A stretch of DNA of 64,000 nt from Streptomyces filipinensis. GTDB lineage: Bacteria > Actinomycetota > Actinomycetes > Streptomycetales > Streptomycetaceae. The stretch is taken from contig NZ_BMTD01000010.1 of assembly GCF_014649495.1 (NCBI RefSeq), forward strand, positions 137,067 through 201,066, given 5' to 3'. Position numbers and translations under genes: made by a program. This document shows, one piece after another, positions 56,403 to 64,000 of this stretch. Numbering within the stretch: position 1 is the first letter of the stretch; the number at the start of each line of letters is the position of its first letter. The notes under the pieces are model-generated. The model had not been told where the DNA came from. It saw only the letters and a program-made list of their open reading frames with translations, and made no database searches.

Positions 56403-57968
56403 ATGTCTGCCAACGAGGGAACCCGCGCGTACGACGCCGTCATCGTCGGCGGCGGCCACAACGGCCTGGTCGCCGCCGCCTACCTGGCCCGGGCCGGCCG
56501 TTCGGTGCTGGTGCTGGAACGGCTCGGGCACACCGGCGGCGCCGCCGTCTCCACCCGCCCGTTCACCGGTGTCGACGCCCGGCTGTCGCGCTACTCCTAC
56601 CTGGTCAGCCTGCTGCCGCAGAAGATCGTGCGCGATCTCGCCCTGGACTTCCGCGTCCGCTCCCGCACCATCTCCTCCTACACCCCGACGGAGCGGGACG
56701 GCCGGCCCACCGGACTCCTCGTCGGCGGCGGCGAGCAGCGCACCAGGCAGGCCTTCGCCCGGCTGACCGGCGGCGAGCGCGAGTACGAGGCCTGGCAGCG
56801 CTTCTACGGCATGACCACCCACGTCGCCGAGCGCGTCTTCCCGACCCTCACCGAGCCCCTGCCCACCCATGAGGAACTGCGCCGCCGCATCGACGACGAG
56901 ACCGCATGGCGGACCCTGTTCGAGGAGCCCATCGGCGTCGCCGTCGAGGAGAACTTCCAGGACGACCTCGTCCGGGGCGTGGTCCTCACCGACTCCCTCA
57001 TCGGCACCTTCGCCGACGCCCACGACCCCTCCCTCGTCCAGAACCGCTGTTTCCTCTACCACGTCATCGGCGGCGGCACCGGCGCCTGGGACGTGCCCGT
57101 CGGCGGCATGGGTGCCCTCACCGACGCCCTGGCCGGCGCGGCCCGTTCGGCGGGCGCGGTCGTCGCGACCGGGCACGAGGCGGTCCGGATCGCCACCGAC
57201 GGGGAAGCCGCCGAGGTCACCTATCGCACGGCCGACGGGGAAGGCGTCGCCGCCGCCCGGTACGTCCTGGTGAACGCCTCCCCGCGGGAACTGGCCGCGC
57301 TCACCGGCGACGCGGCACCCGAACCCGCCGAGGGCGCCCAGCTCAAGGTCAACATGCTGCTGACCCGGCTGCCCAGGCTGCGCGACCCGGCAGTCGACCC
57401 GCGCGAGGCGTTCGCCGGCACCTTCCACATCGCCGAGGGCTACACGCAGCTCGCCACCGCCCACGCCCAGGCCTCCGCCGGTGAACTCCCCGCCGCCCCG
57501 CCCTCGGAGATCTACTGCCACTCCCTGACGGACCCCACCATCCTCGGCCCCGAGCTCGCCGAGCGCGGCTACCAGACGCTCACCCTGTTCGGCCTGCACA
57601 CCCCGGCCCGGCTCTTCGACCGGGACAACGACGCCGTACGCGAGGAACTGCTGAAGGCCACCCTCGCCCAGCTCGACGCCCACCTCGCCGAACCCCTCAC
57701 CGACTGCCTGGCCACCGACGCCGAGGGCCGCCCCTGCATCGAGGCGAAGACCCCGCTCGACCTCGAACGGGACCTGCGGCTGCCCGGCGGCAACATCTTC
57801 CACCGCGCCCTTTCCTGGCCCTACGCCCAGCAGGACACGGGCCGTTGGGGCGTGGAGACCCGGCACCGGAACGTCCTGCTGTGCGGCGCGGGCGCGGTGC
57901 GCGGGGGAGGGGTGAGCGGCGTACCGGGGCACAACGCGGCGATGGCGGTGCTGGAGGCCACCGCGTGA
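56403..57968 (+). CDS. Phytoene-desaturase-like FAD oxidoreductase
   Basis: A 521-residue flavoprotein of the carotenoid desaturase/NAD(P)-binding superfamily. FAD binding is shown by AVIVGGGHNGLVAAAYLARA near the N-terminus and by the late LLCGAGAVRGGGVSGVPGHN. Middle motifs are RLSRYSYLVSLLPQKIVRDL and GAWDVPVGGMGALTDALAGA. Close relatives with unknown substrate are frequent in Streptomyces, so a role in carotenoid synthesis cannot be stated. The gene is separate from the kinase (177 bases upstream) and ends before a sharp palindrome at 58005. Confidence 0.85.
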   Translation: MSANEGTRAYDAVIVGGGHNGLVAAAYLARAGRSVLVLERLGHTGGAAVSTRPFTGVDARLSRYSYLVSLLPQKIVRDLALDFRVRSRTISSYTPTERDGRPTGLLVGGGEQRTRQAFARLTGGEREYEAWQRFYGMTTHVAERVFPTLTEPLPTHEELRRRIDDETAWRTLFEEPIGVAVEENFQDDLVRGVVLTDSLIGTFADAHDPSLVQNRCFLYHVIGGGTGAWDVPVGGMGALTDALAGAARSAGAVVATGHEAVRIATDGEAAEVTYRTADGEGVAAARYVLVNASPRELAALTGDAAPEPAEGAQLKVNMLLTRLPRLRDPAVDPREAFAGTFHIAEGYTQLATAHAQASAGELPAAPPSEIYCHSLTDPTILGPELAERGYQTLTLFGLHTPARLFDRDNDAVREELLKATLAQLDAHLAEPLTDCLATDAEGRPCIEAKTPLDLERDLRLPGGNIFHRALSWPYAQQDTGRWGVETRHRNVLLCGAGAVRGGGVSGVPGHNAAMAVLEATA

Positions 57969-58004
57969 CACGGGCACAGACGAACACAGCGGTCCGCAAA
58001 TAAT

Positions 58005-58019
58005 CTGACGGGACGTCAG
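58005..58019. promoter_or_regulatory. Palindromic operator, TetR-like
   Basis: CTGACG-GGA-CGTCAG (58005-58019) is a perfect 6-3-6 palindrome 43 bases before ATG 58063. This CTGACGnnnCGTCAG pattern resembles TetR-family operators of fatty-acid genes in actinobacteria. No regulator gene is adjacent. Confidence 0.55.
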
Positions 58020-58062
58020 GAAAGCTCTTCCGTCGTCCGGCCGGCTGCGGCATCCTGCGCCC

Positions 58063-59175
58063 ATGCAGACGGAGCTGAGCAGGAAACTGGGAGTCGAGCA
58101 CGCCGTCTTCGGCTTCACGCCGTTCCCCGCCGTCGCCGCGGCCATCAGCCGGGCCGGAGGCTTCGGCGTGCTCGGCGCGGTCCGCTACACCGCCCCCGAC
58201 GACCTCAAACGAGACCTCGACTGGCTCGACGCGCACACCGGCGGCCTGCCCTACGGGCTGGACGTCGTGATGCCCGCCAAGAAGGTCGAAGGTGTGACAG
58301 AGGCGGACGTCGAGGCCATGATCCCCGAGGGGCACCGGCGGTTCGTGCGCGAGACCCTCGCCAGGTACGGCGTCCCCGAGCTGGTCGAGGGCGAGGCGTC
58401 CGGCTGGCGCATCACCGGCTGGATGGAACAGGTCGCCCGCACCCAGCTCGACGTCGCCTTCGACCACCCGATCCGGCTGCTCGCCAACGCCCTCGGCTCC
58501 CCGCCCGCCGACGTCGTCGCCCGCGCCCACGACCGGGACGTGCTGGTGGCCGCCCTCGCGGGCAGCGCCCGGCACGCCCGCAAGCACCAGGAGGCGGGCA
58601 TCGACATCGTCGTCGCCCAGGGCTACGAGGCCGGCGGCCACACCGGTGAGATCGCCACCATGGTGCTCACCCCGGAGGTCGTGGAAGCCGTCGCCCCTCT
58701 GCCCGTGCTGGCCGCCGGCGGCATCGGCAGCGGACAGCAGGTAGCCGCCGCCCTCGCCTTGGGCGCTCAGGGTGTGTGGCTGGGCTCTGTATGGCTGACC
58801 ACCACAGAAGCAGATCTGCACGCGCCCGCCCTCACCCGCAAGCTCCTCGCCGCCGGGTCGGGCGACACGGTCCGCTCCCGTGCCCTGACGGGCAAGCCCG
58901 CACGCCAGCTCCGTACCGAGTGGACCGACGCCTGGGACGATCCGGCCGGCCCCGGCACCCTGCCCATGCCGCTGCAGGGCCTGCTGGTGGCCGAGGCGGT
59001 CTCCCGCATCCAGAAGTACGAGGTCGATCCGCTGCTCGGCACGCCCGTCGGCCAGATCGTCGGCCGGATGACCAGCGAACGCAGCGTCCAGGCCGTCGTC
59101 GACGACCTCACCCGCGGCTTCGAGAAGGCCGTGGACCGCATCAACCGCATCGCCGGAAGGAGCGGCCAGTCGTGA
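58063..59175 (+). CDS. Nitronate-monooxygenase-type FMN protein
   Basis: A 370-residue TIM-barrel flavoprotein of the 2-nitropropane-dioxygenase/nitronate monooxygenase family. It begins LSRKLGVEHAVFGFTPFPAV and has GGFGVLGAVRYT, GLDVVMPAKK, IVVAQGYEAGGHTGEIATMV, the FMN phosphate loop VLAAGGIGSGQQVAAALALG and GAQGVWLGSVWL. Family members oxidise nitroalkanes or reduce enoyl substrates; context with an acyl-CoA ligase suggests lipid metabolism. A palindrome lies just upstream. Its stop overlaps the acyl-CoA ligase start in GTGA. Confidence 0.88.
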   Translation: MQTELSRKLGVEHAVFGFTPFPAVAAAISRAGGFGVLGAVRYTAPDDLKRDLDWLDAHTGGLPYGLDVVMPAKKVEGVTEADVEAMIPEGHRRFVRETLARYGVPELVEGEASGWRITGWMEQVARTQLDVAFDHPIRLLANALGSPPADVVARAHDRDVLVAALAGSARHARKHQEAGIDIVVAQGYEAGGHTGEIATMVLTPEVVEAVAPLPVLAAGGIGSGQQVAAALALGAQGVWLGSVWLTTTEADLHAPALTRKLLAAGSGDTVRSRALTGKPARQLRTEWTDAWDDPAGPGTLPMPLQGLLVAEAVSRIQKYEVDPLLGTPVGQIVGRMTSERSVQAVVDDLTRGFEKAVDRINRIAGRSGQS

Positions 59176-60722
59176 GCACACCCCCTGCCGGATTCTGGGC
59201 CCAGGCCGCCCAGCAGCCCGACCGTACCGTCCTCGTCGCCCCCGACGGCGAGGAATGGACCGCCGGCCGTCTGCACCATGCCGCCAACCGGCTCGTCCAC
59301 GGGCTGCGCGCGGCCGGGCTGCAGCGCGGTGACGCCTTCGCCGTCGTCCTGCCCAACGGCACCGAGTTCCTCACCGCCTACCTGGCCGCCACCCAGGCCG
59401 GCCTCTATCTGGTACCGGTCAACCACCACCTCGTCGGCCCCGAGATCGCCTGGATCGTCGCCGACTCCGGCGCCAAGGTGCTCATCGCCCACGAGCGGTT
59501 CGCCGACGCGGCGCGCCGGGCCGCCGACGAGGCCGGGCTCCCGGCCACGCACCGGTACGGGGTCGGCGCGGCCGACGGCTTCCGGCCGTACGCCGAACTC
59601 CTCGACGGGCAGCCGGAGTCGGCCCCCTCCGGCCGCGAACTCGGCTGGGTCATGAACTACACGTCCGGTACGACGGGACGCCCGCGCGGCATCCGCCGCC
59701 CGCTGCCCGGCAAGCCGCCCGAGGAGGCCTATCTGGGCGGCTTCCTCGGGATCTTCGGCATCAAGCCGTTCGACGACAACGTCCACCTGGTCTGCTCGCC
59801 GCTCTACCACACCGCCGTGCTGCAGTTCGCGGGCGCGTCCCTGCACATCGGCCACCGTCTGGTCCTGATGGACAAGTGGACCCCCCAGGAGATGCTCCGC
59901 CTCATCGACACCCACACCTGCACCCACACCCATATGGTCCCCACCCAGTTCCACCGCCTGCTGGCCCTCCCGGACGAGGTGAGGGCCCGCTACGACGTCT
60001 CGTCCATGCGGCACGCGATCCATGGCGCCGCCCCCTGTCCCGACCACGTCAAGCGCGCCATGATCGACTGGTGGGGGCACTGTGTGGAGGAGTACTACGC
60101 GGCCAGCGAGGGCGGCGGCGCCTTCGCCACCGCCGAGGACTGGCTGAAGAAGCCCGGCACCGTCGGCAGGGCCTGGCCCATCAGCGAACTCGCGGTGTTC
60201 GACGACGTCGGCAACCGGCTCCCGCCCGGCGCGCTCGGCACCGTCTACATGAAGATGAGCACCGGCGCCTTCTCCTACCACAAGGACGAGGCCAAGACCC
60301 GCAAGAACCGCATCGGCGACTTCTTCACCGTCGGCGACCTCGGCTACCTGGACGAGGACGGCTACCTCTTCCTGCGCGACCGCAAGATCGACATGATCAT
60401 CTCCGGTGGGGTCAACATCTACCCGGCCGAGATCGAGTCCGTGCTGCTCTCCCACCCCGCCGTCGCCGACGCCGCCGCCTTCGGCATCCCGCACGACGAC
60501 TGGGGGGAGGAGGTCAAGGCCGTCGTCGAACCCGCTCCCGGACATGAACCCGGCCCGGACCTGGCCACGTCCCTCCTCGACCACTGCGCGCAGCGGCTCG
60601 CCGGCTACAAGCGGCCCAAGAGCGTCGACTTCATCGCCGAGATGCCCCGCGACCCCAACGGCAAGCTGTACAAGCGGCGGCTGCGCGACCCGTACTGGCA
60701 GGGGCGGAGCCGGCCGGTGTGA
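59172..60722 (+). CDS. AMP-dependent acyl-CoA synthetase
   Basis: A 516-residue ANL-superfamily ligase that activates a carboxylic acid as acyl-AMP and then as acyl-CoA. Core motifs are MNYTSGTTGRPRGIRR (P-loop), the second motif EYYAASEGGG, the GDLGYLDEDGYLFLRDR motif with hinge Asp/Arg, and the C-terminal Lys in DPNGKLYKRRLRD. The substrate is a fatty or steroid-like acid, not identifiable from sequence. GTG 59172 overlaps the previous stop, giving a coupled two-gene unit. The FadE26-like dehydrogenase nearby fits a shared role in acyl-CoA degradation. Confidence 0.9.
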   Translation: MSTPPAGFWAQAAQQPDRTVLVAPDGEEWTAGRLHHAANRLVHGLRAAGLQRGDAFAVVLPNGTEFLTAYLAATQAGLYLVPVNHHLVGPEIAWIVADSGAKVLIAHERFADAARRAADEAGLPATHRYGVGAADGFRPYAELLDGQPESAPSGRELGWVMNYTSGTTGRPRGIRRPLPGKPPEEAYLGGFLGIFGIKPFDDNVHLVCSPLYHTAVLQFAGASLHIGHRLVLMDKWTPQEMLRLIDTHTCTHTHMVPTQFHRLLALPDEVRARYDVSSMRHAIHGAAPCPDHVKRAMIDWWGHCVEEYYAASEGGGAFATAEDWLKKPGTVGRAWPISELAVFDDVGNRLPPGALGTVYMKMSTGAFSYHKDEAKTRKNRIGDFFTVGDLGYLDEDGYLFLRDRKIDMIISGGVNIYPAEIESVLLSHPAVADAAAFGIPHDDWGEEVKAVVEPAPGHEPGPDLATSLLDHCAQRLAGYKRPKSVDFIAEMPRDPNGKLYKRRLRDPYWQGRSRPV

Positions 60723-60738
60723 CCCCGGTCCGGCGCGA

Positions 60739-60761
60739 TGCCGGCACGCCGTCCGCCGGCA
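60739..60761. terminator. Bidirectional hairpin between convergent genes
   Basis: TGCCGGC (60739-60745) pairs with GCCGGCA (60755-60761). It lies in the 48-base gap between the acyl-CoA ligase and the LuxR-type regulator, whose stops face each other. Confidence 0.45.
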
Positions 60762-60770
60762 CGCACGCCC

Positions 60771-63680
60771 TCAAGGGCGGTGGCGGGGACCGCCCTCCAG
60801 GAACCCGGCGAGACCGGCGGCGTCGGTGCCGACCTTGCGGTACACGCTGGACAGCAACTGCCGCACGCCCTGCTCGGTCAGGCGCAGTTCCTTGGCGATC
60901 ACCGCCACCGGGTGTCCCTGGACGGTCAGTTCGGCGGTACGGCGCTCCTGGGCGGTCAGGGTGTCCGGCTGCACGTAGCGCAACGGCAGTGGGCGCAGTC
61001 CGGCCGCCGAGAGTTCCGCCCTGGCCCGGGCGGCGAGTCCCTCGGCTCCGCAGTGGACGGCTCCTTCCAGGCCCTGGTAGAGCCGGTCGGCGGCCTCCTG
61101 CAGCCGCCCGTTGCGGGACAGCGCGGCGCCGTGGCCGATCTGGGCGCGGGCGAGTTCGCAGGCGGCGGGCGACTGCTCCAGGTGGTCGACGGCCTGCGCG
61201 TACAGATCGAGTGCCGCCGTTCCGCCGGTCACCTCGGCGAGGGTGTGCAGGGCCTGGCCGACGATGGAGGCGGCGCCGAAGTCCCGGGCGCGGCGGACGG
61301 CGTCCTGGGCATGGGCGAGTGCCGCGTCCCGGGCGGTGGGGGCGAGGGCGCTCGCGAGCCGCAGCTGCCACGGGCACCAGGCCGGATTGCGCCAGCCCCG
61401 TTGGTCCAGCCAGTTCCCGACCTCGGACAGCACCGCCGCCGCTTGCGCGTGCCGCCCCTCCGCCAGGAGCAGTTCCGCGTACACGGTGCGCGGATCGGGA
61501 TAGATGACGGCGTTCGGGGTCACCTCCCCGAAGTGGTGTTCGTCGGCGAGTGCACGAGCCTCGGTGATGCGCCCCCGGGCCAGCAGGGTCTGGATCAGGA
61601 CGCTGACGCCGTACCACTGGGCGGGCACGGCCCCCTCCACCTTCTTGGCGATCCGCAGACCTTCCCGGACGAGGTCCTCGGCCTCGGCCAGGCAGCCGCG
61701 CTGGTAGCGGATATAGCCGGCCAGGGCCTGACCGAGGGCCAGGTGGGAGCCGCGCCAGCCCATGGCCACGCATTCGGCGATCCCCTTGTTGAACAGCCCC
61801 TCGGCCCGCCGCGGTTGGTCGCCGTACATGAACACGAGGGCGACCGAGGCGGGTACCTCGAAGCCGCGGTTCTCGTCGGTCCAGCTCATGCCGCCACGCA
61901 GGGCCTTCTCGGCATAGGTGAGGGCGGTCTGCCGCGGTTCGCCCCGCAGGACGGCATCCCAGGCCCGCAGGCCCAGGATGTAGCGTTCCTCCAGGCTGCG
62001 ACCGGGCAACTGCTCGGCCAGACGCGCCAGGGTCCGGGAGCGGGCCGGCGAGTCGGGGTCGTCGGTACGGATCATGCTCCATACGAAATGGTCCGCCTGC
62101 ATCCGCAGTTTGACGCGCGGACTGGCGGCCTGCCTCGCCTCCTCCGCGGCCACGGTCACGGCCTTGGCCAGCTGATCGGTGTGAGCCAGGGCCTGCGTCA
62201 GCCGAAAGACGATGGAGGCGCGCAGATCCGGGTCGACGTCGGGCTCCGCCAGTGCCTGGCGGAGATAGCGCACCGTGGCCATGGGCTCGATCAGGAACGT
62301 GGCGCAGGCGAGTTCGTGAAGGAGCGCGGCACGGTCCTCGGGCAGGGGCGGTTCCTGCAGCGCACGGTTCAGCAGGCGCTGGGCGGCCTCGGTCGCTCCG
62401 GCGTGAAGGTACTCCCGAGCGGCCTCGCGCAGACACGCGACAGCTTCGGGACGGCCCTCGCAGGGGACCTCCAGCAGATGCCGGGCGGCGGCGGTGGGGC
62501 CGTGTCCCGCGGCCACGACGGCCTGCGCGGCGGCGTTGTGCAAACCGGCGCGGAAGCCGGTGCGAATGGACCGGTAGATCGTCGTGGCGATCAGCGGGTG
62601 GAGGAACTCAAGCTCACCCTCGGGGCCGTGGCCGTCGGTGAGGATCCGGGCCGCGCGCAGCTTCTCGACAGCCTCGGTGGCGGCCTCGTCGCCGAGCACC
62701 GCGATGGTCGCGGCGAGCCGCGGCGAGAAGGGCGAACCCAGTACGGCCGCGGTGTGGGCGAAGCGAACGGTCGCCGTGTCGAGTCGTTCCAGACGCTCGA
62801 TCAGTCCCGGGCCCTTGATCGCGGCGGCGAGTTCACGCATCGCGGGCAGGTCGTCCTCGGTGCCCCTCAGTTTCCGCTCGGCGAGTCCGATGGCGAGCTC
62901 CACCGTTTCGAACGGGCTCCCGCCGGTGGCCGACCAGCATTCCTTGCAGAACACGTCCTCGGCTGCCTCACCGACTTCCTTCCTGATGATCTGCGCCGCG
63001 CCGTCGGCGGTGAGGTGCGCCAGGTCGTGGGGGCGGTCGCCGTGGTGTCCGACCAGCGCGCGGAGTTCGTCCGCCGCGCAGGGCAGTTCGTCGGGCCGGT
63101 AGGCGACCACGATCAGCAGGGGGAGGTCGTCGACTCGTGCCGCGAAGGAGGAGAGCCAGCGCAGGGACTCCAGGTCCGCCCAGTGCAGGTCGTCCAGGAG
63201 CAGGACGACGGGCGCCTTCTTCACGGTGAGCCGTGTCATGACCCAGTCGAGACCTTCACGGACCCCGGTCGGGTCGGGCGCGGGGGCGGGGCCGCTCGCT
63301 TCGAGACCGAGGACCGCGGCCACGATGTCGTACCAGCTTCCCAGGAAGGTGCGGAGTTCCGCCCCGTCCATCCGTGCCAGCGAGGGCTGCAGCAGCTGGC
63401 GCACCACGCGGAACGCCGACCCCTGTTCCTTCTCCCCGCCCCTTCCCGACAGCACGGTGAATCCGTGTGCCGCGGCGCGCACCCGTGCTTGCGTGATGAG
63501 TGCCGTCTTGCCCAGCCCGGCCGGACCGGTGAAGGCGAGCAGTCCTCCGCGGCTCGCCCGGGGCACCCCGTCCGGGGTGCGGCGCAGTTCCTGGAACGCG
63601 GCGTCGAGGGCCTGAAGTTCCTGTCGGCGCTCGATCAAGGTCCGTTGCTCCGTGAACGATTGCCGCGGCTCCGTCGCCAT
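60771..63680 (-). CDS. Large ATP-binding LuxR-family regulator (LAL)
   Basis: A 969-residue regulator. The N-terminal AAA/NACHT-like ATPase region has Walker A TGPAGLGKT (about residue 52-60) and Walker B VVLLLDDLHWADL. The middle 500 residues form helical repeats of TPR/MalT type. A C-terminal LuxR helix-turn-helix is seen in LTAQERRTAELTVQG, VIAKELRLTEQGVRQLLSSV and YRKVG. LAL proteins activate biosynthetic or catabolic operons when ATP and a ligand bind. ATG 63680 was chosen; the more upstream ATG 63776 falls inside a tandem repeat that may be an operator. Upstream on the same strand lies a probable terpene-synthase gene. Confidence 0.9.
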   Translation of the reverse strand: MATEPRQSFTEQRTLIERRQELQALDAAFQELRRTPDGVPRASRGGLLAFTGPAGLGKTALITQARVRAAAHGFTVLSGRGGEKEQGSAFRVVRQLLQPSLARMDGAELRTFLGSWYDIVAAVLGLEASGPAPAPDPTGVREGLDWVMTRLTVKKAPVVLLLDDLHWADLESLRWLSSFAARVDDLPLLIVVAYRPDELPCAADELRALVGHHGDRPHDLAHLTADGAAQIIRKEVGEAAEDVFCKECWSATGGSPFETVELAIGLAERKLRGTEDDLPAMRELAAAIKGPGLIERLERLDTATVRFAHTAAVLGSPFSPRLAATIAVLGDEAATEAVEKLRAARILTDGHGPEGELEFLHPLIATTIYRSIRTGFRAGLHNAAAQAVVAAGHGPTAAARHLLEVPCEGRPEAVACLREAAREYLHAGATEAAQRLLNRALQEPPLPEDRAALLHELACATFLIEPMATVRYLRQALAEPDVDPDLRASIVFRLTQALAHTDQLAKAVTVAAEEARQAASPRVKLRMQADHFVWSMIRTDDPDSPARSRTLARLAEQLPGRSLEERYILGLRAWDAVLRGEPRQTALTYAEKALRGGMSWTDENRGFEVPASVALVFMYGDQPRRAEGLFNKGIAECVAMGWRGSHLALGQALAGYIRYQRGCLAEAEDLVREGLRIAKKVEGAVPAQWYGVSVLIQTLLARGRITEARALADEHHFGEVTPNAVIYPDPRTVYAELLLAEGRHAQAAAVLSEVGNWLDQRGWRNPAWCPWQLRLASALAPTARDAALAHAQDAVRRARDFGAASIVGQALHTLAEVTGGTAALDLYAQAVDHLEQSPAACELARAQIGHGAALSRNGRLQEAADRLYQGLEGAVHCGAEGLAARARAELSAAGLRPLPLRYVQPDTLTAQERRTAELTVQGHPVAVIAKELRLTEQGVRQLLSSVYRKVGTDAAGLAGFLEGGPRHRP

Positions 63681-63768
63681 GTGCCGTACCGCCTTCTTTC
63701 GTTCGGCCCGGGGGAAGCCGAGCGTACGCCTCGCAATGGTGCGGCAGGCTGGTTTGGGCACCATAGGG

Positions 63769-63782
63769 TGAATCATGAATCG
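63769..63782. promoter_or_regulatory. Direct repeat upstream of the LuxR-type gene
   Basis: TGAATCA (63769-63775) and TGAATCG (63776-63782) are tandem 7-bp copies 89 bases upstream of the regulator start, in the AT-richer spacer. A TATGGT on the minus strand nearby resembles a -10 box. The direct repeat fits a LuxR-type or other dimer site. Confidence 0.35.
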
Positions 63783-63857
63783 CAGGTGGGATAATGTCCG
63801 CCGATCGGGTAGGGGGCGTGAATGGCCACCTCTCGGTGGCGCTGTCGCGGGAGCGTG

Positions 63858-64000
63858 TCAGGTGCCTTGCGACACGGCGGGCACCGACGCGACGTCCGCG
63901 TAGCGCGGCACGGTGCGGGACCAGTGGTAGCACCCGCGGATCCAGCCGATCATGCCCTCCACGTAGCCGATGCCTGCGGGGCTCAACTCCGGTTTGACCT
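63858..64000 (-). CDS. C-terminal end of a probable terpene synthase, cut by the window edge
   Basis: Reading the minus strand from 63998, a 46-residue end is open to TGA at 63858: VKPELSPAGIGYVEGMIGWI, then RGCYHWSRTVPRYADVASVP. The pattern W-x-R-G-x3-W ending in R-Y matches the conserved C-terminal RY pair of bacterial class I terpene synthases. The rest of the gene, including the DDxxD and NSE metal motifs, lies beyond the window. It sits on the same strand as the LuxR regulator, which may control it. No start lies inside the window. Confidence 0.5.
   Translation of the reverse strand, partial: VKPELSPAGIGYVEGMIGWIRGCYHWSRTVPRYADVASVPAVSQGT

Noticed and set aside
60738..63794. 1018-codon plus-strand frame opposite the LuxR regulator
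   Set aside because: It is antisense to the LuxR regulator, whose Walker and helix-turn-helix motifs are unambiguous; the plus frame is Gln/Gly/Arg/His-rich and has no domain.
63794..63997. 67-codon plus-strand frame near the right edge
   Set aside because: Arg/Ser/Pro-rich shadow of the minus-strand terpene-synthase end.

Overview
The window is high-GC, gene-dense DNA with strongly G/C-biased third codon positions, many GTG starts, 4-base ATGA/GTGA overlaps, and families typical of Streptomyces: PadR, GntR and MarR regulators, a SpoIIE/PAS/GAF phosphatase, an ANTAR/STAS protein, DUF3040, DUF6479, an Rv1733c-like protein, a GH75 chitosanase and a terpene-synthase end. I read it as a Streptomyces chromosome segment, probably arm-proximal because accessory and decayed genes are mixed with housekeeping ones. 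No rRNA, tRNA, CRISPR array, transposase or plasmid function was seen.

Layout. 1-3.8 kb: tail of an upstream gene, a small winged-helix protein, an SMP-30-like propeller, the fluoride-channel set crcB-DUF190-crcB, and uppP. 3.8-9.6 kb: a nitrogen-catabolic block of FadR-type regulator, asparagine permease, asparaginase, aspartase and glutaminase; together these import Asn and convert Asn, Asp and Gln to Asp, fumarate, Glu and ammonium. 9.8-15 kb: two membrane mannosyltransferases, a D,D-carboxypeptidase overlapping the second one in antisense, and a short divergent Rho paralogue with a long leader. 15-25 kb: deaminase, proline-rich membrane protein, NTF2/PadR pair, methyltransferase, GntR, acetylxylan esterase, Rv1733c-like protein, a molybdo-oxidoreductase plus flavoreductase pair, quinone reductase and GNAT. 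24.8-31 kb: MarR with a divergent transport-type membrane protein, then a three-gene unit (unknown, MoxR ATPase, zincin-vWA). 31-41.9 kb: PrmC-like methyltransferase, SpoIIE phosphatase, secreted proteins, tautomerase, dienoyl-CoA reductase with a PadR protein, FN3 lipoprotein and chitosanase.

41.9-51.7 kb: dhaKLM (dihydroxyacetone kinase, PTS type), DUF3040, hemerythrin, a decayed sugar-modification operon (epimerase::carbamoyltransferase remnant, intact glycosyltransferase, HAD remnant), two STAS proteins (one also ANTAR/GAF and fused to a small hydrophilic protein), an RpiB-like isomerase, DUF6479 and a Cys-rich copper-binding-type protein. 51.8-60.7 kb: a FadE26-like acyl-CoA dehydrogenase behind a KstR-type operator, an MpaB-like protein, a Ser/Thr kinase with eight 42-residue TPR repeats, a carotenoid-desaturase-like flavoprotein, a nitronate-monooxygenase-like enzyme and an acyl-CoA ligase. 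60.8-64 kb: a large LuxR-family ATPase regulator, downstream of the C-terminal end of a probable terpene synthase cut by the window edge.

The most notable signals are: the Rho paralogue, which keeps the ATPase residues but has lost the primary RNA-site aromatics and carries Ser at the position of the known E. coli G337S bicyclomycin-resistance change; the KstR-like operator; the deletion-fusion remnants at 45.8-47.7 kb; the MoxR/zincin-vWA trio; and several sharp palindromic operators. Functions are inferred from remembered family motifs; no database search was run.
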